Positions 8,697 through 17,687 of a DNA stretch of 37,319 bases are shown here, in pieces. The stretch is from positions 1-37,319 of the forward strand of contig JAAYUQ010000160.1 in the NCBI GenBank assembly GCA_012517575.1, read 5' to 3'. The notes beneath the pieces are model-generated. The model saw only the letters and a program-made list of their open reading frames with translations. It did not search any database and was not told where the DNA came from. Positions within the stretch are counted from its first letter, which is position 1. Every line of letters begins with the position of its first letter. Source of the DNA: Bacteroidales bacterium. Lineage in GTDB: Bacteria; Bacteroidota; Bacteroidia; Bacteroidales; Paludibacteraceae. Position numbers and translations under genes: made by a program.

Positions 8697-10343
8697 TTAT
8701 TTATCGAGAATTCCGATTCCCATCACTTTTAATTCAAATTCATCTCTATTACCTAAAGCTTTATTTCTCATTTTTGTTCGATAATTATACACTGTTGAAA
8801 GCGAACAACGGAGAAAATGAGAAATCTTTACGCTATCAGTAATGCCCAATCTTATTAATGCAAAAATTCTTAATTCTGTATTTAATAATTGGCCATGTTT
8901 CAATTGAATAAGTTCTTCATCAACGAGCAATTTTCTAAATTCTTCAACAAAATTTGGAAATAGCTGCAAGAAAGTTATATCAAAACTGTTATAAAATTCT
9001 TTTAATTCAGATTCTATTAATTCTTTTGATTTTATTTTTTTTATCAATTCATCAATCATACCGTTGGCAGATAGCTTGTTCAATGATCTTCTATATCCAT
9101 CCAATTTATCAATATATTCCGAGCATTGATCCATATATCTACCAATATATTCTTCTTTAATATAATTAGATTCTGACAAAATGTGGTTTGTATCTTTCAG
9201 TTCCTTATTAATTCGATAAAGTTCATGATTTAAATCGTTTAATTGTTGATTGGCTAAGCTTAACTCATAACGAGCGATTGAAAGCTTTTTCATTTGTTGA
9301 TAAACTAAAAAAACTGCTAATGCCAGTAAAATGGATAAAAAGCTTATGCAAAACAAAGAAACCAACATAATTCTATGACGTGATTCGACTTGGTGTTGAT
9401 ATGCCTTATCAATAACAGGTAACATAGAAGAAATTTCAAATGTTCTCAATCTGGCATTACAAAATAAGGCATCTTCTAAAGATCTTCTCATATATTTATA
9501 AGCTCTTTCAATATCTCCTTCTTCATAAAGCAATAAAGCAAGTTTTCTTAAAGATATATATTCTTTTGTAGCTGACTCAAGATCGTTTATTGCTGATATA
9601 GTAAGCCAATATTTTTCAGACTCTTTATTTTTTTCCCCTTCATAAGCTAATGCGATACTATAAGAGATTATTGCCTTAACATGGCTATCCTTTCTAATTT
9701 TAGGATAATAATTCAATAATATATTTAAAGCTTTATCATATTGCTTATTCACAATCAGTTTATCCGTATTTACCATTATGTAAGCACTTGATGTAGGTGA
9801 ATTATAAGTCAATATTGAGTCTCTATAAGAAGCTATCAATTGCTCATACTTTTCTTTTTCTCTTTTTGAAACTGAGTAATCAGCCATATAACCAGTGATA
9901 GTGCGCAAAACATGAAAATAATACGCCTTTAAATCAGGATTATTTGAAATATTAACACAGCTAAGAATGTCGTATGCTTCTTTGTACATGCCCGTAACTC
10001 CTAAAATAAAAGCTAAATTTAATTGTGATTGAGTAATAAAAGAGTAATCTTTCAATTTTTCTGCAATAGATAATTTTTTTTGTGCATAGCTTAATGCTGA
10101 ATCCGATTTATAGTAAGTATACTCATCATATAGTTTACTGTATATATTGTATTTTTGGCTTTCATCTGAAGAATAACTTGCCAATTCTTTCAATTTATAT
10201 AATGACTCTTCTTTCTTGATAGAATATATTTCATTATTTTCAATAATCTTATCTAGTTTATGAATTAAAGAGTCTATATTGCTTTGAGCGATAGTATTGA
10301 AATAAAATAAAATTAAAAAAACTGACATAAAATATTTTTTCAT
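8697..10343 (-). CDS. SusR-like membrane-bound transcriptional regulator (DUF6377 type)
   Basis: This 548-residue protein has a signal sequence (residues 1-20), a helical TPR-like sensor region (about 25-320), one membrane segment (about 326-348, [22 protein letters not shown]), a coiled-coil stretch (about 350-400) and a C-terminal helix-turn-helix region (about 487-535) with [23 protein letters not shown] and [14 protein letters not shown]. This layout matches the SusR-type activators of Bacteroidetes alpha-glucan loci: a periplasmic sensor linked through the membrane to a cytoplasmic DNA-binding domain. It lies immediately upstream of the susC operon on the same strand. It is most likely its activator and responds to a periplasmic oligosaccharide such as isomaltose or isomaltotriose. 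The inducer is inferred. Confidence 0.85.
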   Translation of the reverse strand: MKKYFMSVFLILFYFNTIAQSNIDSLIHKLDKIIENNEIYSIKKEESLYKLKELASYSSDESQKYNIYSKLYDEYTYYKSDSALSYAQKKLSIAEKLKDYSFITQSQLNLAFILGVTGMYKEAYDILSCVNISNNPDLKAYYFHVLRTITGYMADYSVSKREKEKYEQLIASYRDSILTYNSPTSSAYIMVNTDKLIVNKQYDKALNILLNYYPKIRKDSHVKAIISYSIALAYEGEKNKESEKYWLTISAINDLESATKEYISLRKLALLLYEEGDIERAYKYMRRSLEDALFCNARLRTFEISSMLPVIDKAYQHQVESRHRIMLVSLFCISFLSILLALAVFLVYQQMKKLSIARYELSLANQQLNDLNHELYRINKELKDTNHILSESNYIKEEYIGRYMDQCSEYIDKLDGYRRSLNKLSANGMIDELIKKIKSKELIESELKEFYNSFDITFLQLFPNFVEEFRKLLVDEELIQLKHGQLLNTELRIFALIRLGITDSVKISHFLRCSLSTVYNYRTKMRNKALGNRDEFELKVMGIGILDK

Positions 10344-10366
10344 TGTAAAGCACTTTTAAATTAATG

Positions 10367-10374
10367 CAAAAATA
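10367..10374 (-). promoter_or_regulatory. Candidate -7 box of the SusR-like gene
   Basis: TATTTTTG on the minus strand fits TAnnTTTG perfectly and would place the start of transcription about 17 bases before the start codon at 10343. No clear -33 TTTG is seen at the expected distance. Confidence 0.4.
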
Positions 10375-10677
10375 AGTTTTTGCTCATTATTCTGAACTTT
10401 CTTATAAAAAAATCTTTCCTAATTATTTATATAAATTTGAAAATTAAAATCAAATTTAGTCATTTCGACCCTTTTTTACCGTACTATTTAACAATTTTTA
10501 AACTTAAAATCTTCTAAATCAGACACATTTTTCCATAATATTTTTGAAATATTATGCACTATTATTTATTTGTTTATCAGTTCTTTATATTGAATATTTA
10601 TTGAAGTATAGGGGAAAAATAGGGGTATGAATTAAAAATATTTTAGTTAGTGGGGTTGTTATAGGGTATAAAAATTT

Positions 10678-10743
10678 GCAAACGTTTTTATGAATCTCCT
10701 TCTTTGCATTGTGAATTAAATCGAAATTTTTTAAAAACGTTGA
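10678..10743. promoter_or_regulatory. Paired AACGTT-centred motifs upstream of the GH3-led operon
   Basis: GCAAACGTTTTTA (10678-10690) contains AAACGTTT, a LacI-family-like palindrome. A second copy, TAAAAACGTTGA (10732-10743), lies just before the GH3 start codon. Together, AACGTTTTTA (10681-10690) and TAAAAACGTT (10732-10741) form a perfect 10-base inverted repeat with a 41-base gap. It could be a looped operator pair or an RNA stem in the leader that hides the start region. Function is inferred. Confidence 0.35.
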
Positions 10744-10746
10744 ACC

Positions 10747-12975
10747 ATGAAAAACTATCTTTCCTCAATGGTAATATTTTCCTTCATATTTATGAGTTGC
10801 AATTCTGCAGCTCAAATTTCTACTGCTGACAAAAAAATAGATGCTAAAGTCGATTCAGTTTTAAAATTGATGACTTTGGACGAGAAAATTGGTCAAATGG
10901 TACTCTATACCAGTGGTTGGGATGTTACCGGTCCAACATTAAAGAGCGATTATATAGACGATATACGCAATGGTAAATGTGGCAACATATTCAACGCACA
11001 TACCGTTGAATATGTACGCAAACTTCAAAAAATTGCCGTAGAAGAATCACGGTTAGGTATTCCGTTGTTGTTTGGTTACGATGTCATTCATGGGCACAAA
11101 ACTATTTTTCCCATTTCGTTGGGAGAATCGGCTTCATGGGATTTAAAAGCTATTGAAAAATCTGCGCGCATTGCAGCCACTGAAGCTGCGGCTTCTGGAT
11201 TAAACTGGACTTTTGCGCCCATGGTTGACATTTCTGTAGAACCTCGCTGGGGAAGAGTTTCAGAAGGAGCAGGCGAAGATCCATTTCTTGGTTCACAAAT
11301 TGCAGCTGCCCGTGTCAGGGGCTTTCAGGGAAATAATTTAGCCGATACCACAACGGTTTTAGCTTGTGTCAAACATTTTGCAGCCTATGGAGCACCATTG
11401 GCCGGCCGTGATTACAACACGGTGGATATGTCGCAACGCGTATTTCTCGATGTTTATCTTCCACCTTATAAATCGGCCATTGATGCTGGTGCATTGAGTG
11501 TTATGAGTTCATTCAACGAATTCGACGGTGTACCTGCCACAGGAAACAGATATTTACTCACCGAAATATTAAGAAATCAACTCGGATTCAAAGGTTTTGT
11601 CGTAAGTGATTATACATCCGTAAACGAAATGGTGCATCACGGAGTTGTTGCCAATGAGGAAGAAGCAGCTTTGTTGGCCATCAAAGCAGGACTCGACATG
11701 GATATGCAGGGAGAAGTGTATGCCAAATATTTAAAGAAATTGATCGAGAAAGGCTTGATTGATGAAAAAACCATCGATCAGTCGGTGCGCAGAATTTTAA
11801 GTGTAAAATTCAAATTGGGGCTTTTCGACGATCCTTATCGTTATTGCAACGAAGCTCGCGAAAAAAGAACAATTTATGCACCCGAACATCTCGAAGCTGC
11901 TTTTGATGTAGCTAAACGTTCCATGGTATTGCTAAAAAACGAAAACAATATACTTCCTCTTAAAAAAGGAGAAAAAATTGCAGTTATCGGCGAACTGGCA
12001 AATTCTAAACGCGATTTGCTTGGTTCGTGGAAAGCCGCCGGAGATTGGAATTTTATAAAATCTATTTTGGATGAACTGAAAGAATACAATGGAGAAAAAA
12101 ATGTTCTTTACGCAGAAGGTTGCAAAAAAATGGGGGACGACCGCACTGGATTTGCTCAAGCAATGGCAACTGCCCGCAGAGCTGATAAAATTGTGATGGT
12201 GATTGGTGAAGATGCCGAATGGACCGGAGAAGCTGCCAGCCGTTCGAATATCAATATACCCGGCGTGCAAACAGAATTGCTCGAGCAACTGAAAACGTTA
12301 AATAAACCTATTGTTGTCGTCTTGATGAACGGTCGTCCTCTTGTCCTTGCCGAAGAAAACAAATTGGCCGATGCTATCCTCGAAGCATGGTTCCCCGGAA
12401 CAATGGGAGGAAAAGCCGTTACTCACGTACTTTTCGGTGAATATAATCCTTCCGGGAAGCTAACCATGACTTTTCCTCTGAATTTAGGTCAAGTACCCAT
12501 TTTTTATTACGAGAAAAACACGGGCCGACCTATTTATTTGGGAAACGACAAATATAAATCAAAGTACCTCGATAGTCCAAATGATCCACTGTTTCCTTTT
12601 GGTTTCGGATTGAGCTATACTACTTTTGAATATTCAGATATTACCTTATCAACTAATGAATTACAACAAGATGGGAACATTAGAGCAAGCGTTACTGTAA
12701 CCAATACCGGCAAAAGAGATGGAGAAGAAGTGGTACAATGCTACGTCCGCGATTTGGTGGGCAGCGTTACCCGTCCTGTAAAAGAGTTGAAAGGATTTGA
12801 AAAAATTTTCCTGAAAGCAGGGGAAAGCAAAAAGGTTTCCTTTACCATTACGCCCGATTTGCTATCTTTTCACAGACAGGATATGACTTACGGAACTGAG
12901 CCGGGCGACTTTAAAATGTTCATTGGTGGAAATTCGAGAGATGTAAAAGAAACATCATTCAAACTGATTAATTAA
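10747..12975 (+). CDS. GH3 beta-glucosidase (BglX-like), lipoprotein
   Basis: This 742-residue enzyme has a possible lipobox FMSC (C18), a GH3 N-terminal barrel (about 35-365), a GH3 C-terminal alpha/beta domain (about 390-600) and a fibronectin-type-III-like domain (about 645-735). Motifs include KHFAAYG, FKGFVVSDYTS (nucleophile D288) and EWTGEAASRS (acid/base E495 by analogy). It removes glucose from beta-linked oligosaccharides. As first gene of an operon with two GH144 glucanases, its likely substrate is sophorose and longer beta-1,2-gluco-oligosaccharides, as reported for a Bacteroides thetaiotaomicron GH3 (BT_3567, from memory). No acidic residues follow the lipid cysteine (CNSAAQIS), so it probably faces the periplasm. 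Related GH3 enzymes also act on beta-1,3 or beta-1,4 links, so specificity is inferred from context. Confidence 0.9.
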   Translation: MKNYLSSMVIFSFIFMSCNSAAQISTADKKIDAKVDSVLKLMTLDEKIGQMVLYTSGWDVTGPTLKSDYIDDIRNGKCGNIFNAHTVEYVRKLQKIAVEESRLGIPLLFGYDVIHGHKTIFPISLGESASWDLKAIEKSARIAATEAAASGLNWTFAPMVDISVEPRWGRVSEGAGEDPFLGSQIAAARVRGFQGNNLADTTTVLACVKHFAAYGAPLAGRDYNTVDMSQRVFLDVYLPPYKSAIDAGALSVMSSFNEFDGVPATGNRYLLTEILRNQLGFKGFVVSDYTSVNEMVHHGVVANEEEAALLAIKAGLDMDMQGEVYAKYLKKLIEKGLIDEKTIDQSVRRILSVKFKLGLFDDPYRYCNEAREKRTIYAPEHLEAAFDVAKRSMVLLKNENNILPLKKGEKIAVIGELANSKRDLLGSWKAAGDWNFIKSILDELKEYNGEKNVLYAEGCKKMGDDRTGFAQAMATARRADKIVMVIGEDAEWTGEAASRSNINIPGVQTELLEQLKTLNKPIVVVLMNGRPLVLAEENKLADAILEAWFPGTMGGKAVTHVLFGEYNPSGKLTMTFPLNLGQVPIFYYEKNTGRPIYLGNDKYKSKYLDSPNDPLFPFGFGLSYTTFEYSDITLSTNELQQDGNIRASVTVTNTGKRDGEEVVQCYVRDLVGSVTRPVKELKGFEKIFLKAGESKKVSFTITPDLLSFHRQDMTYGTEPGDFKMFIGGNSRDVKETSFKLIN

Positions 12976-12993
12976 TAAAAAACCATTTCTTTC

Positions 12994-14628
12994 ATGAAAG
13001 GGAAACAAAAATATTGTTCGTCTAAAAGCAAAAAAAAGCTATTCACATTCGTGGCGCTGTTTGTCGTTGGAGTAACGCTATGGAGCTCTCCACAAAAATT
13101 TGTGGTGCCTTCTACAATGAAAGCAGAAGCTTGGCCGGCACATATAGAGTTGACTTTTGAAAATTATCAGGGTTTCGACTATGAAATTTTTCGATCGGTT
13201 GATGGAGGAAAAAAATTTATCAAATGTGGAGAAACAACAGCAAGTCAATATTTGGATTTTTTTGGAAAACCGGTTTCAAAAGAAACGACTTTTATCTATA
13301 GAATTCTGCCAAAAGGAATGGACATAAAAGACAAAAACGCATTCAAGTTTGAGCAGAAAGTAACCGTAAATCCTTCAGATGATGAGCAGTTGTTGAACAT
13401 GACTCAACGCTATACGACAAAATATTTTTATGAATTTGCAGAACCAGTTACCGGCATGGCGCGTGAAAGAAGCAATGACCGAAACGGTGAAATAGTAACC
13501 ACGGGTGGAACAGGCTTTGGCATCATGGCATTGATAGCCGGTGCAGAAAGAAATTATTTCGGTCGTCAGGATGCTTTCCGTTTGATTCAAAAAATTGTCT
13601 CATTCCTGGAAAAATCCGAAAGATTTCACGGAGCATGGGCACATTGGTATGACGCACAAACCGGAAAACCTTTCAGCTTTTCAAAATATGACGATGGCGG
13701 CGATTTAGTGGAAACTGCATTTCTGATGCAGGGGCTGCTGATAGCAAGGGAGTATTTCAATACAGAAAATGCTGAAGAACATTTGTTGTCGAATCGGATT
13801 ACACAACTTTGGGAAACGGTGGAATGGAACTGGTACACACAAGGAACCGATTCTTTATATTGGCATTGGTCTAAAAATTACGGTTGGAAAATGAATCACC
13901 GCATCAAAGGGTTTGACGAAACGCTGATCACTTACGTATTGGCAGCATCTTCGCCAACTTATCCAATCGATAAAAAAGTGTATGATGCCTGTTTTAAAAA
14001 CTCCCCTTACTATTTTAATGGAAAAAGTTATTATGGAATAAGGCTGGATTTGGGAATGGAATATGGCGGCCCGCTTTTTTTTACGCATTACAGTTTTTTA
14101 GGTCTGAATCCGAATGGATTGAGTGATGAACATACCGATTATTTTGAGCGAAACAAAGCACATGCCCTGATTCACAGAGCTTATGCCATTGATAATCCAA
14201 AAAAACATACCGATTATGGAGCAAAGCTATGGGGTTTTACTTCTTCTGATGATCCATTGGTAGGTTATTCATCTCATCATCCGGGAACTGATGCAGATAA
14301 CGGAACTGTTTCACCTACAGCAGCTTTGTCTTCTATAGTATATACTCCGGAAGAATCGTTGGATGTATTGCGATATTTATATTACGAAAAAGGAAAAATG
14401 CTGTTTGGTAAATACGGATTTTATGATGCCTACAATCCGGAAATGGTAGAAGGACAGCAAACCGTCAAAAGTTATCTGGCTATCGATCAAGGACCGATTG
14501 CTGTAATGATTGAAAATTACAGAAGTGGCTTGTTGTGGAAACTTTTCATGAACAATGCCGAAATTTTGCAGGGATTAAAAAAACTTGGATTTACCATCAG
14601 AACAAATCAATCAAATAAACTTAACTAA
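12994..14628 (+). CDS. GH144-type endo-beta-1,2-glucanase, non-lipoprotein
   Basis: This 544-residue protein has a hydrophobic segment (about 16-31) suggesting a cleaved signal peptide or N-terminal anchor. A fibronectin-like beta domain (about 36-125) precedes the alpha-helical (alpha/alpha)6 domain of the glucoamylase-like family (Pfam Glycoamylase, CAZy GH144). Family landmarks are YFYEFAEPVTGMARERS (144-160), TTGGTGFGIMAL (169-180), FHGAWAHWYD (211-220), GGDLVETAFLMQGLL (235-249), WHWSKNYGW and FFTHYSFLGL. Characterized GH144 members are endo-beta-1,2-glucanases releasing sophoro-oligosaccharides, while the Pfam name glucoamylase is historical. It lies 18 bases after GH3 and 26 before SusC. 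The second copy at 20222 shares the core but differs in its N-terminal domain and is a lipoprotein. This copy is therefore likely periplasmic and would shorten imported glucan. Confidence 0.85.
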   Translation: MKGKQKYCSSKSKKKLFTFVALFVVGVTLWSSPQKFVVPSTMKAEAWPAHIELTFENYQGFDYEIFRSVDGGKKFIKCGETTASQYLDFFGKPVSKETTFIYRILPKGMDIKDKNAFKFEQKVTVNPSDDEQLLNMTQRYTTKYFYEFAEPVTGMARERSNDRNGEIVTTGGTGFGIMALIAGAERNYFGRQDAFRLIQKIVSFLEKSERFHGAWAHWYDAQTGKPFSFSKYDDGGDLVETAFLMQGLLIAREYFNTENAEEHLLSNRITQLWETVEWNWYTQGTDSLYWHWSKNYGWKMNHRIKGFDETLITYVLAASSPTYPIDKKVYDACFKNSPYYFNGKSYYGIRLDLGMEYGGPLFFTHYSFLGLNPNGLSDEHTDYFERNKAHALIHRAYAIDNPKKHTDYGAKLWGFTSSDDPLVGYSSHHPGTDADNGTVSPTAALSSIVYTPEESLDVLRYLYYEKGKMLFGKYGFYDAYNPEMVEGQQTVKSYLAIDQGPIAVMIENYRSGLLWKLFMNNAEILQGLKKLGFTIRTNQSNKLN

Positions 14629-14654
14629 AAAACAATACGAAAAACTATCAACCC

Positions 14655-17600
14655 ATGAGAAAAAAGAACATTTTATTATTGATGTTTTGCCTAATAGGTT
14701 TGAACATCACATATGCTCAGCAAATGAGCATACAAGGGGTAATTGTTGATAAAAAAACGGGAGAAACCCTAATTGGTGCTTCAGTTTTGGAAAAAGGAAC
14801 GACAAACGGAACCATAACAAATTATGATGGAAACTTTTCTATAACGGTTACAAAAGGAGCAACGCTGGTGTTTTCATATATTGGTTATAATGAGAAAGAA
14901 ATCACCATTCAAAATCAGAATTTTCTGCGCATCGAATTGGAAGAAAGTACCAAACTACTGGATGAGGTCGTCGTTGTTGGATATGGAACTCAAAAAGCAA
15001 AAGATTTGACTGCCCCCATCACAACCGTTAAGGGGACAGATTTGAGCAAGCAAATTACTTCCAATCCCATGTCGGCATTGCAAGGAAAAATGACAGGTGT
15101 ACAGATTATCAATAGCGGATCACCAGGCTCTGGACCATCCGTAAAAATTCGTGGTGTTGGCTCAATTGGCGATTATGCAAACCCTCTTTATATTGTAGAT
15201 GGAGTTTTTGTTCACAATATCGACTTTTTGAGCAGCGGTGACATTGAAGATTTAACCGTACTGAAAGATGCTTCTGCTGCTGCAATTTATGGCGTTCGCG
15301 CAGCAAATGGAGTTGTATTGGTAACTACAAAAAAAGGAAAAATTGATCAAACAAATATCAGTTATGATGGCTATGTAGGTCTTCAGGTTCCAACCAACGT
15401 TTTGAAACTGGCTAATACCGAACAATATGTTGAATTGATGAATGAAGCCAATGCCAATACTGAAGGTTACACACCCAAAGTTGCTTCTTCTTATCCTGCA
15501 AGCACCGATTGGTACAGCGAATTACTCAGGAATGCCATCACCCACAATCACTCGCTCGATATTTCAGGAGCTACAGAAAAAACAAGTTATTCGCTTGGCG
15601 TAAATTATTTCTACCAAGAAGGAATCATGAATGCCAAAAATGATTACGAACGCTACAACATTAGGGCTCGAGTTGATCAAAAAGTTAATGATTGGCTGAA
15701 TTTTGGTATCAATACAGTTTTTTCTAATTACTCAACTTATCTATCTGATAATGAAGCATTTTTTAAAGCCTATGTGAACCCACCGGTTTACCCGGTATAT
15801 GATGATACCAATACCGATGCCTATCCCGTAAAATTTGGTGCCCCGCAGGATTATGGCTATGGAGCCGTTTATGGCAATCCGGTTGCAATTGCTTATTACA
15901 ACAACAACAAAGAAACTGGTTTGAAATCTATTTTGTCCACTTATGCAGAAGTAAGTTTAATAAAAAATAAGTTGACTTTCCGTACATCTTATAACTTGGA
16001 TTATAATTCTTGGAGAGCACGGGATTATACGCCCGAACATTATGTTGGAGGCTCACAGGGACTCAATCAATCATCATTAAGCAAAACTTTCGGCATAAGC
16101 TATCGACATATTTTGGACAATTTGCTAACCTTTAACGATAAGGTAGGTGATCATTCATTTAGTGTTTTGCTGGGAGAATCGACTCGAAACGAGAGAAAAT
16201 ATTCAATGATTGGAACAGCCTTAAACGTCCCTTACATTGACGAACAATCGCTTTATTTGTCAAGAGGTTCAGCTTCGAGTTTGTTTGTTCAGGATTATAT
16301 TGGCGACACCAACCCCTATGCTTACAATGGTATTTCATTCTTTACAAGAGCAAGCTACAATTATGCCGACAAGTATTTGGCCACATTCACTTTCCGAGCA
16401 GACGGAAGTTCAAAATATCAACAAAAATGGGGCTATTTCCCGTCGGTAGGTTTGGGGTGGATATTGACCAGTGAAGATTTTATGCAGAATCAACATCTTT
16501 TCAATTTCTTAAAATTACGTGCCAGCTGGGGTAGATTGGGTAATGACAATGTGCCGGCAAATTCGGCTGTAATTTTAGGACAAACGGGAATGGCGAGTTC
16601 AGCCGTTTTCGGCAACGACATACTTTACGAAGGTGTTGGCTCTCAAACCGTTCTTCAAAACACGTTGAAATGGGAAGTTGTTGATGAATTAAATGTTGGC
16701 TTTGATTTCAGCATGGTACATCAAAATTTAAGGGGCGAAATTGATTATTATAATCGTACTACAAACAATGCCGTATTTTACGCTCCCATTGCTTCTGGTG
16801 GTGGCGTAGCTACCTTATTGGGAAATTGGGGAACCATTAGAAACCAAGGAATAGAAATGAATTTGAATTGGAATGAAAAAGTTTCAAAAGATTTTTCGTA
16901 TAATATTGGGTTTAACATAACAACAATTGACAATAAGGTTGTCAGTTTAAACGGTAAACGCGATTTTATTCCGGATGGACTCATCAGAGGAAATTATACG
17001 ACCCGCACTGCTGTTGGTCATCCCATTGGTGCATTTTACGGATACGAAATAGATGGCGTGTATGCCAGCGAAGGTGATGCACTTCGCGACCCTGTAAGTC
17101 AGGATATAAAACTTGCCGGCTATTTCAAATATAAAGATCAAAATGGAGATAAAGCAATTGATGAAAAAGACAAAGTATATCTTGGGAGTGCCATTCCATT
17201 ATTTACCTCTGGCTTGGATTTAGGAATAAATTATAAAAAATTTGACGTTTCTGTTACTTTACAGGGTCAGTATGGAAATAAAATACTGAATGCAAAACGT
17301 ATGAATCGCGACATTTTCACAGATGGCAACTATGACCTTGATTTTTACGAAAATCATTGGTCAGAGAACAACAAATCAAATACCTATCCATCAGCAGAGG
17401 CTTACAATAAAGCATTCATACAACAAGCCAACGATTTCTTTGTGGAAGATGGGTCCTATTTTCGCATTCAGAATGTGCAGATAGGTTACAATTTCAATAC
17501 AATCAAGGGCATAAAGAACCTTCGTCTTTATCTTTCTGCTCAACGTCCGTTTACATATTTCACTTACAAGGGTTTTACTCCTGAAGTTAGCGGTGGCCCG

Positions 17601-17675
17601 ACTACCAGCGGCATCGATACTCAGACTTATCCCATGCAGGCTATTTATACATTCGGTTTAAAGTTTAACTTATAA
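14655..17675 (+). CDS. susC-like: SusC/RagA family TonB-dependent transporter (beta-1,2-glucan locus)
   Basis: This 1006-residue transporter has a signal peptide ending near TYAQ (residue 21), a carboxypeptidase-regulatory-like domain (about 25-98), a TonB-box-like LDEVVVVGYG (102-111), a plug region with VDGVFV and DASAAAIYGVRAANGVVLVTTK, and an outer-membrane barrel ending in FGLKFNL. No STN domain is present. Unlike region 1, where susC leads the operon, two enzyme genes precede it here. It pairs with the SusD gene 12 bases downstream. The substrate is inferred from the flanking GH144 and GH3 enzymes to be linear or cyclic beta-1,2-glucan fragments. The barrel sequence differs clearly from the region 1 SusC, as expected for a different glycan. 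Confidence 0.95.
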   Translation: MRKKNILLLMFCLIGLNITYAQQMSIQGVIVDKKTGETLIGASVLEKGTTNGTITNYDGNFSITVTKGATLVFSYIGYNEKEITIQNQNFLRIELEESTKLLDEVVVVGYGTQKAKDLTAPITTVKGTDLSKQITSNPMSALQGKMTGVQIINSGSPGSGPSVKIRGVGSIGDYANPLYIVDGVFVHNIDFLSSGDIEDLTVLKDASAAAIYGVRAANGVVLVTTKKGKIDQTNISYDGYVGLQVPTNVLKLANTEQYVELMNEANANTEGYTPKVASSYPASTDWYSELLRNAITHNHSLDISGATEKTSYSLGVNYFYQEGIMNAKNDYERYNIRARVDQKVNDWLNFGINTVFSNYSTYLSDNEAFFKAYVNPPVYPVYDDTNTDAYPVKFGAPQDYGYGAVYGNPVAIAYYNNNKETGLKSILSTYAEVSLIKNKLTFRTSYNLDYNSWRARDYTPEHYVGGSQGLNQSSLSKTFGISYRHILDNLLTFNDKVGDHSFSVLLGESTRNERKYSMIGTALNVPYIDEQSLYLSRGSASSLFVQDYIGDTNPYAYNGISFFTRASYNYADKYLATFTFRADGSSKYQQKWGYFPSVGLGWILTSEDFMQNQHLFNFLKLRASWGRLGNDNVPANSAVILGQTGMASSAVFGNDILYEGVGSQTVLQNTLKWEVVDELNVGFDFSMVHQNLRGEIDYYNRTTNNAVFYAPIASGGGVATLLGNWGTIRNQGIEMNLNWNEKVSKDFSYNIGFNITTIDNKVVSLNGKRDFIPDGLIRGNYTTRTAVGHPIGAFYGYEIDGVYASEGDALRDPVSQDIKLAGYFKYKDQNGDKAIDEKDKVYLGSAIPLFTSGLDLGINYKKFDVSVTLQGQYGNKILNAKRMNRDIFTDGNYDLDFYENHWSENNKSNTYPSAEAYNKAFIQQANDFFVEDGSYFRIQNVQIGYNFNTIKGIKNLRLYLSAQRPFTYFTYKGFTPEVSGGPTTSGIDTQTYPMQAIYTFGLKFNL

Positions 17676-17687
17676 TTCAAAAAGAAT

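Larger units (their letters stand above)
10344..10746. other. Divergent intergenic region between the two glycan loci
   Basis: This 403-base AT-rich stretch has no credible gene. It must hold the promoter of the SusR-like gene (minus) and of the GH3-led operon (plus). The listed elements are a minus -7 box at 10367-10374 and a pair of AACGTT motifs at 10680-10741. Perfect TAnnTTTG strings also occur on the plus strand at 10432-10439 and 10539-10546, but neither has a convincing -33 partner. The start site of the plus operon is therefore unresolved. Confidence 0.6.

Noticed and set aside
10432-10546. Two perfect TAnnTTTG strings on the plus strand (10432 and 10539) as promoters for the GH3 operon
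   Set aside because: Neither has a -33 partner at normal spacing, and such strings arise easily in AT-rich DNA; left undecided.
12994-14628. Reading the GH144-type genes as glucoamylases (alpha-glucan enzymes)
   Set aside because: The domain name glucoamylase-like is historical; the neighbourhood with a beta-glucosidase GH3 and the family's characterized members favour beta-1,2-glucan.
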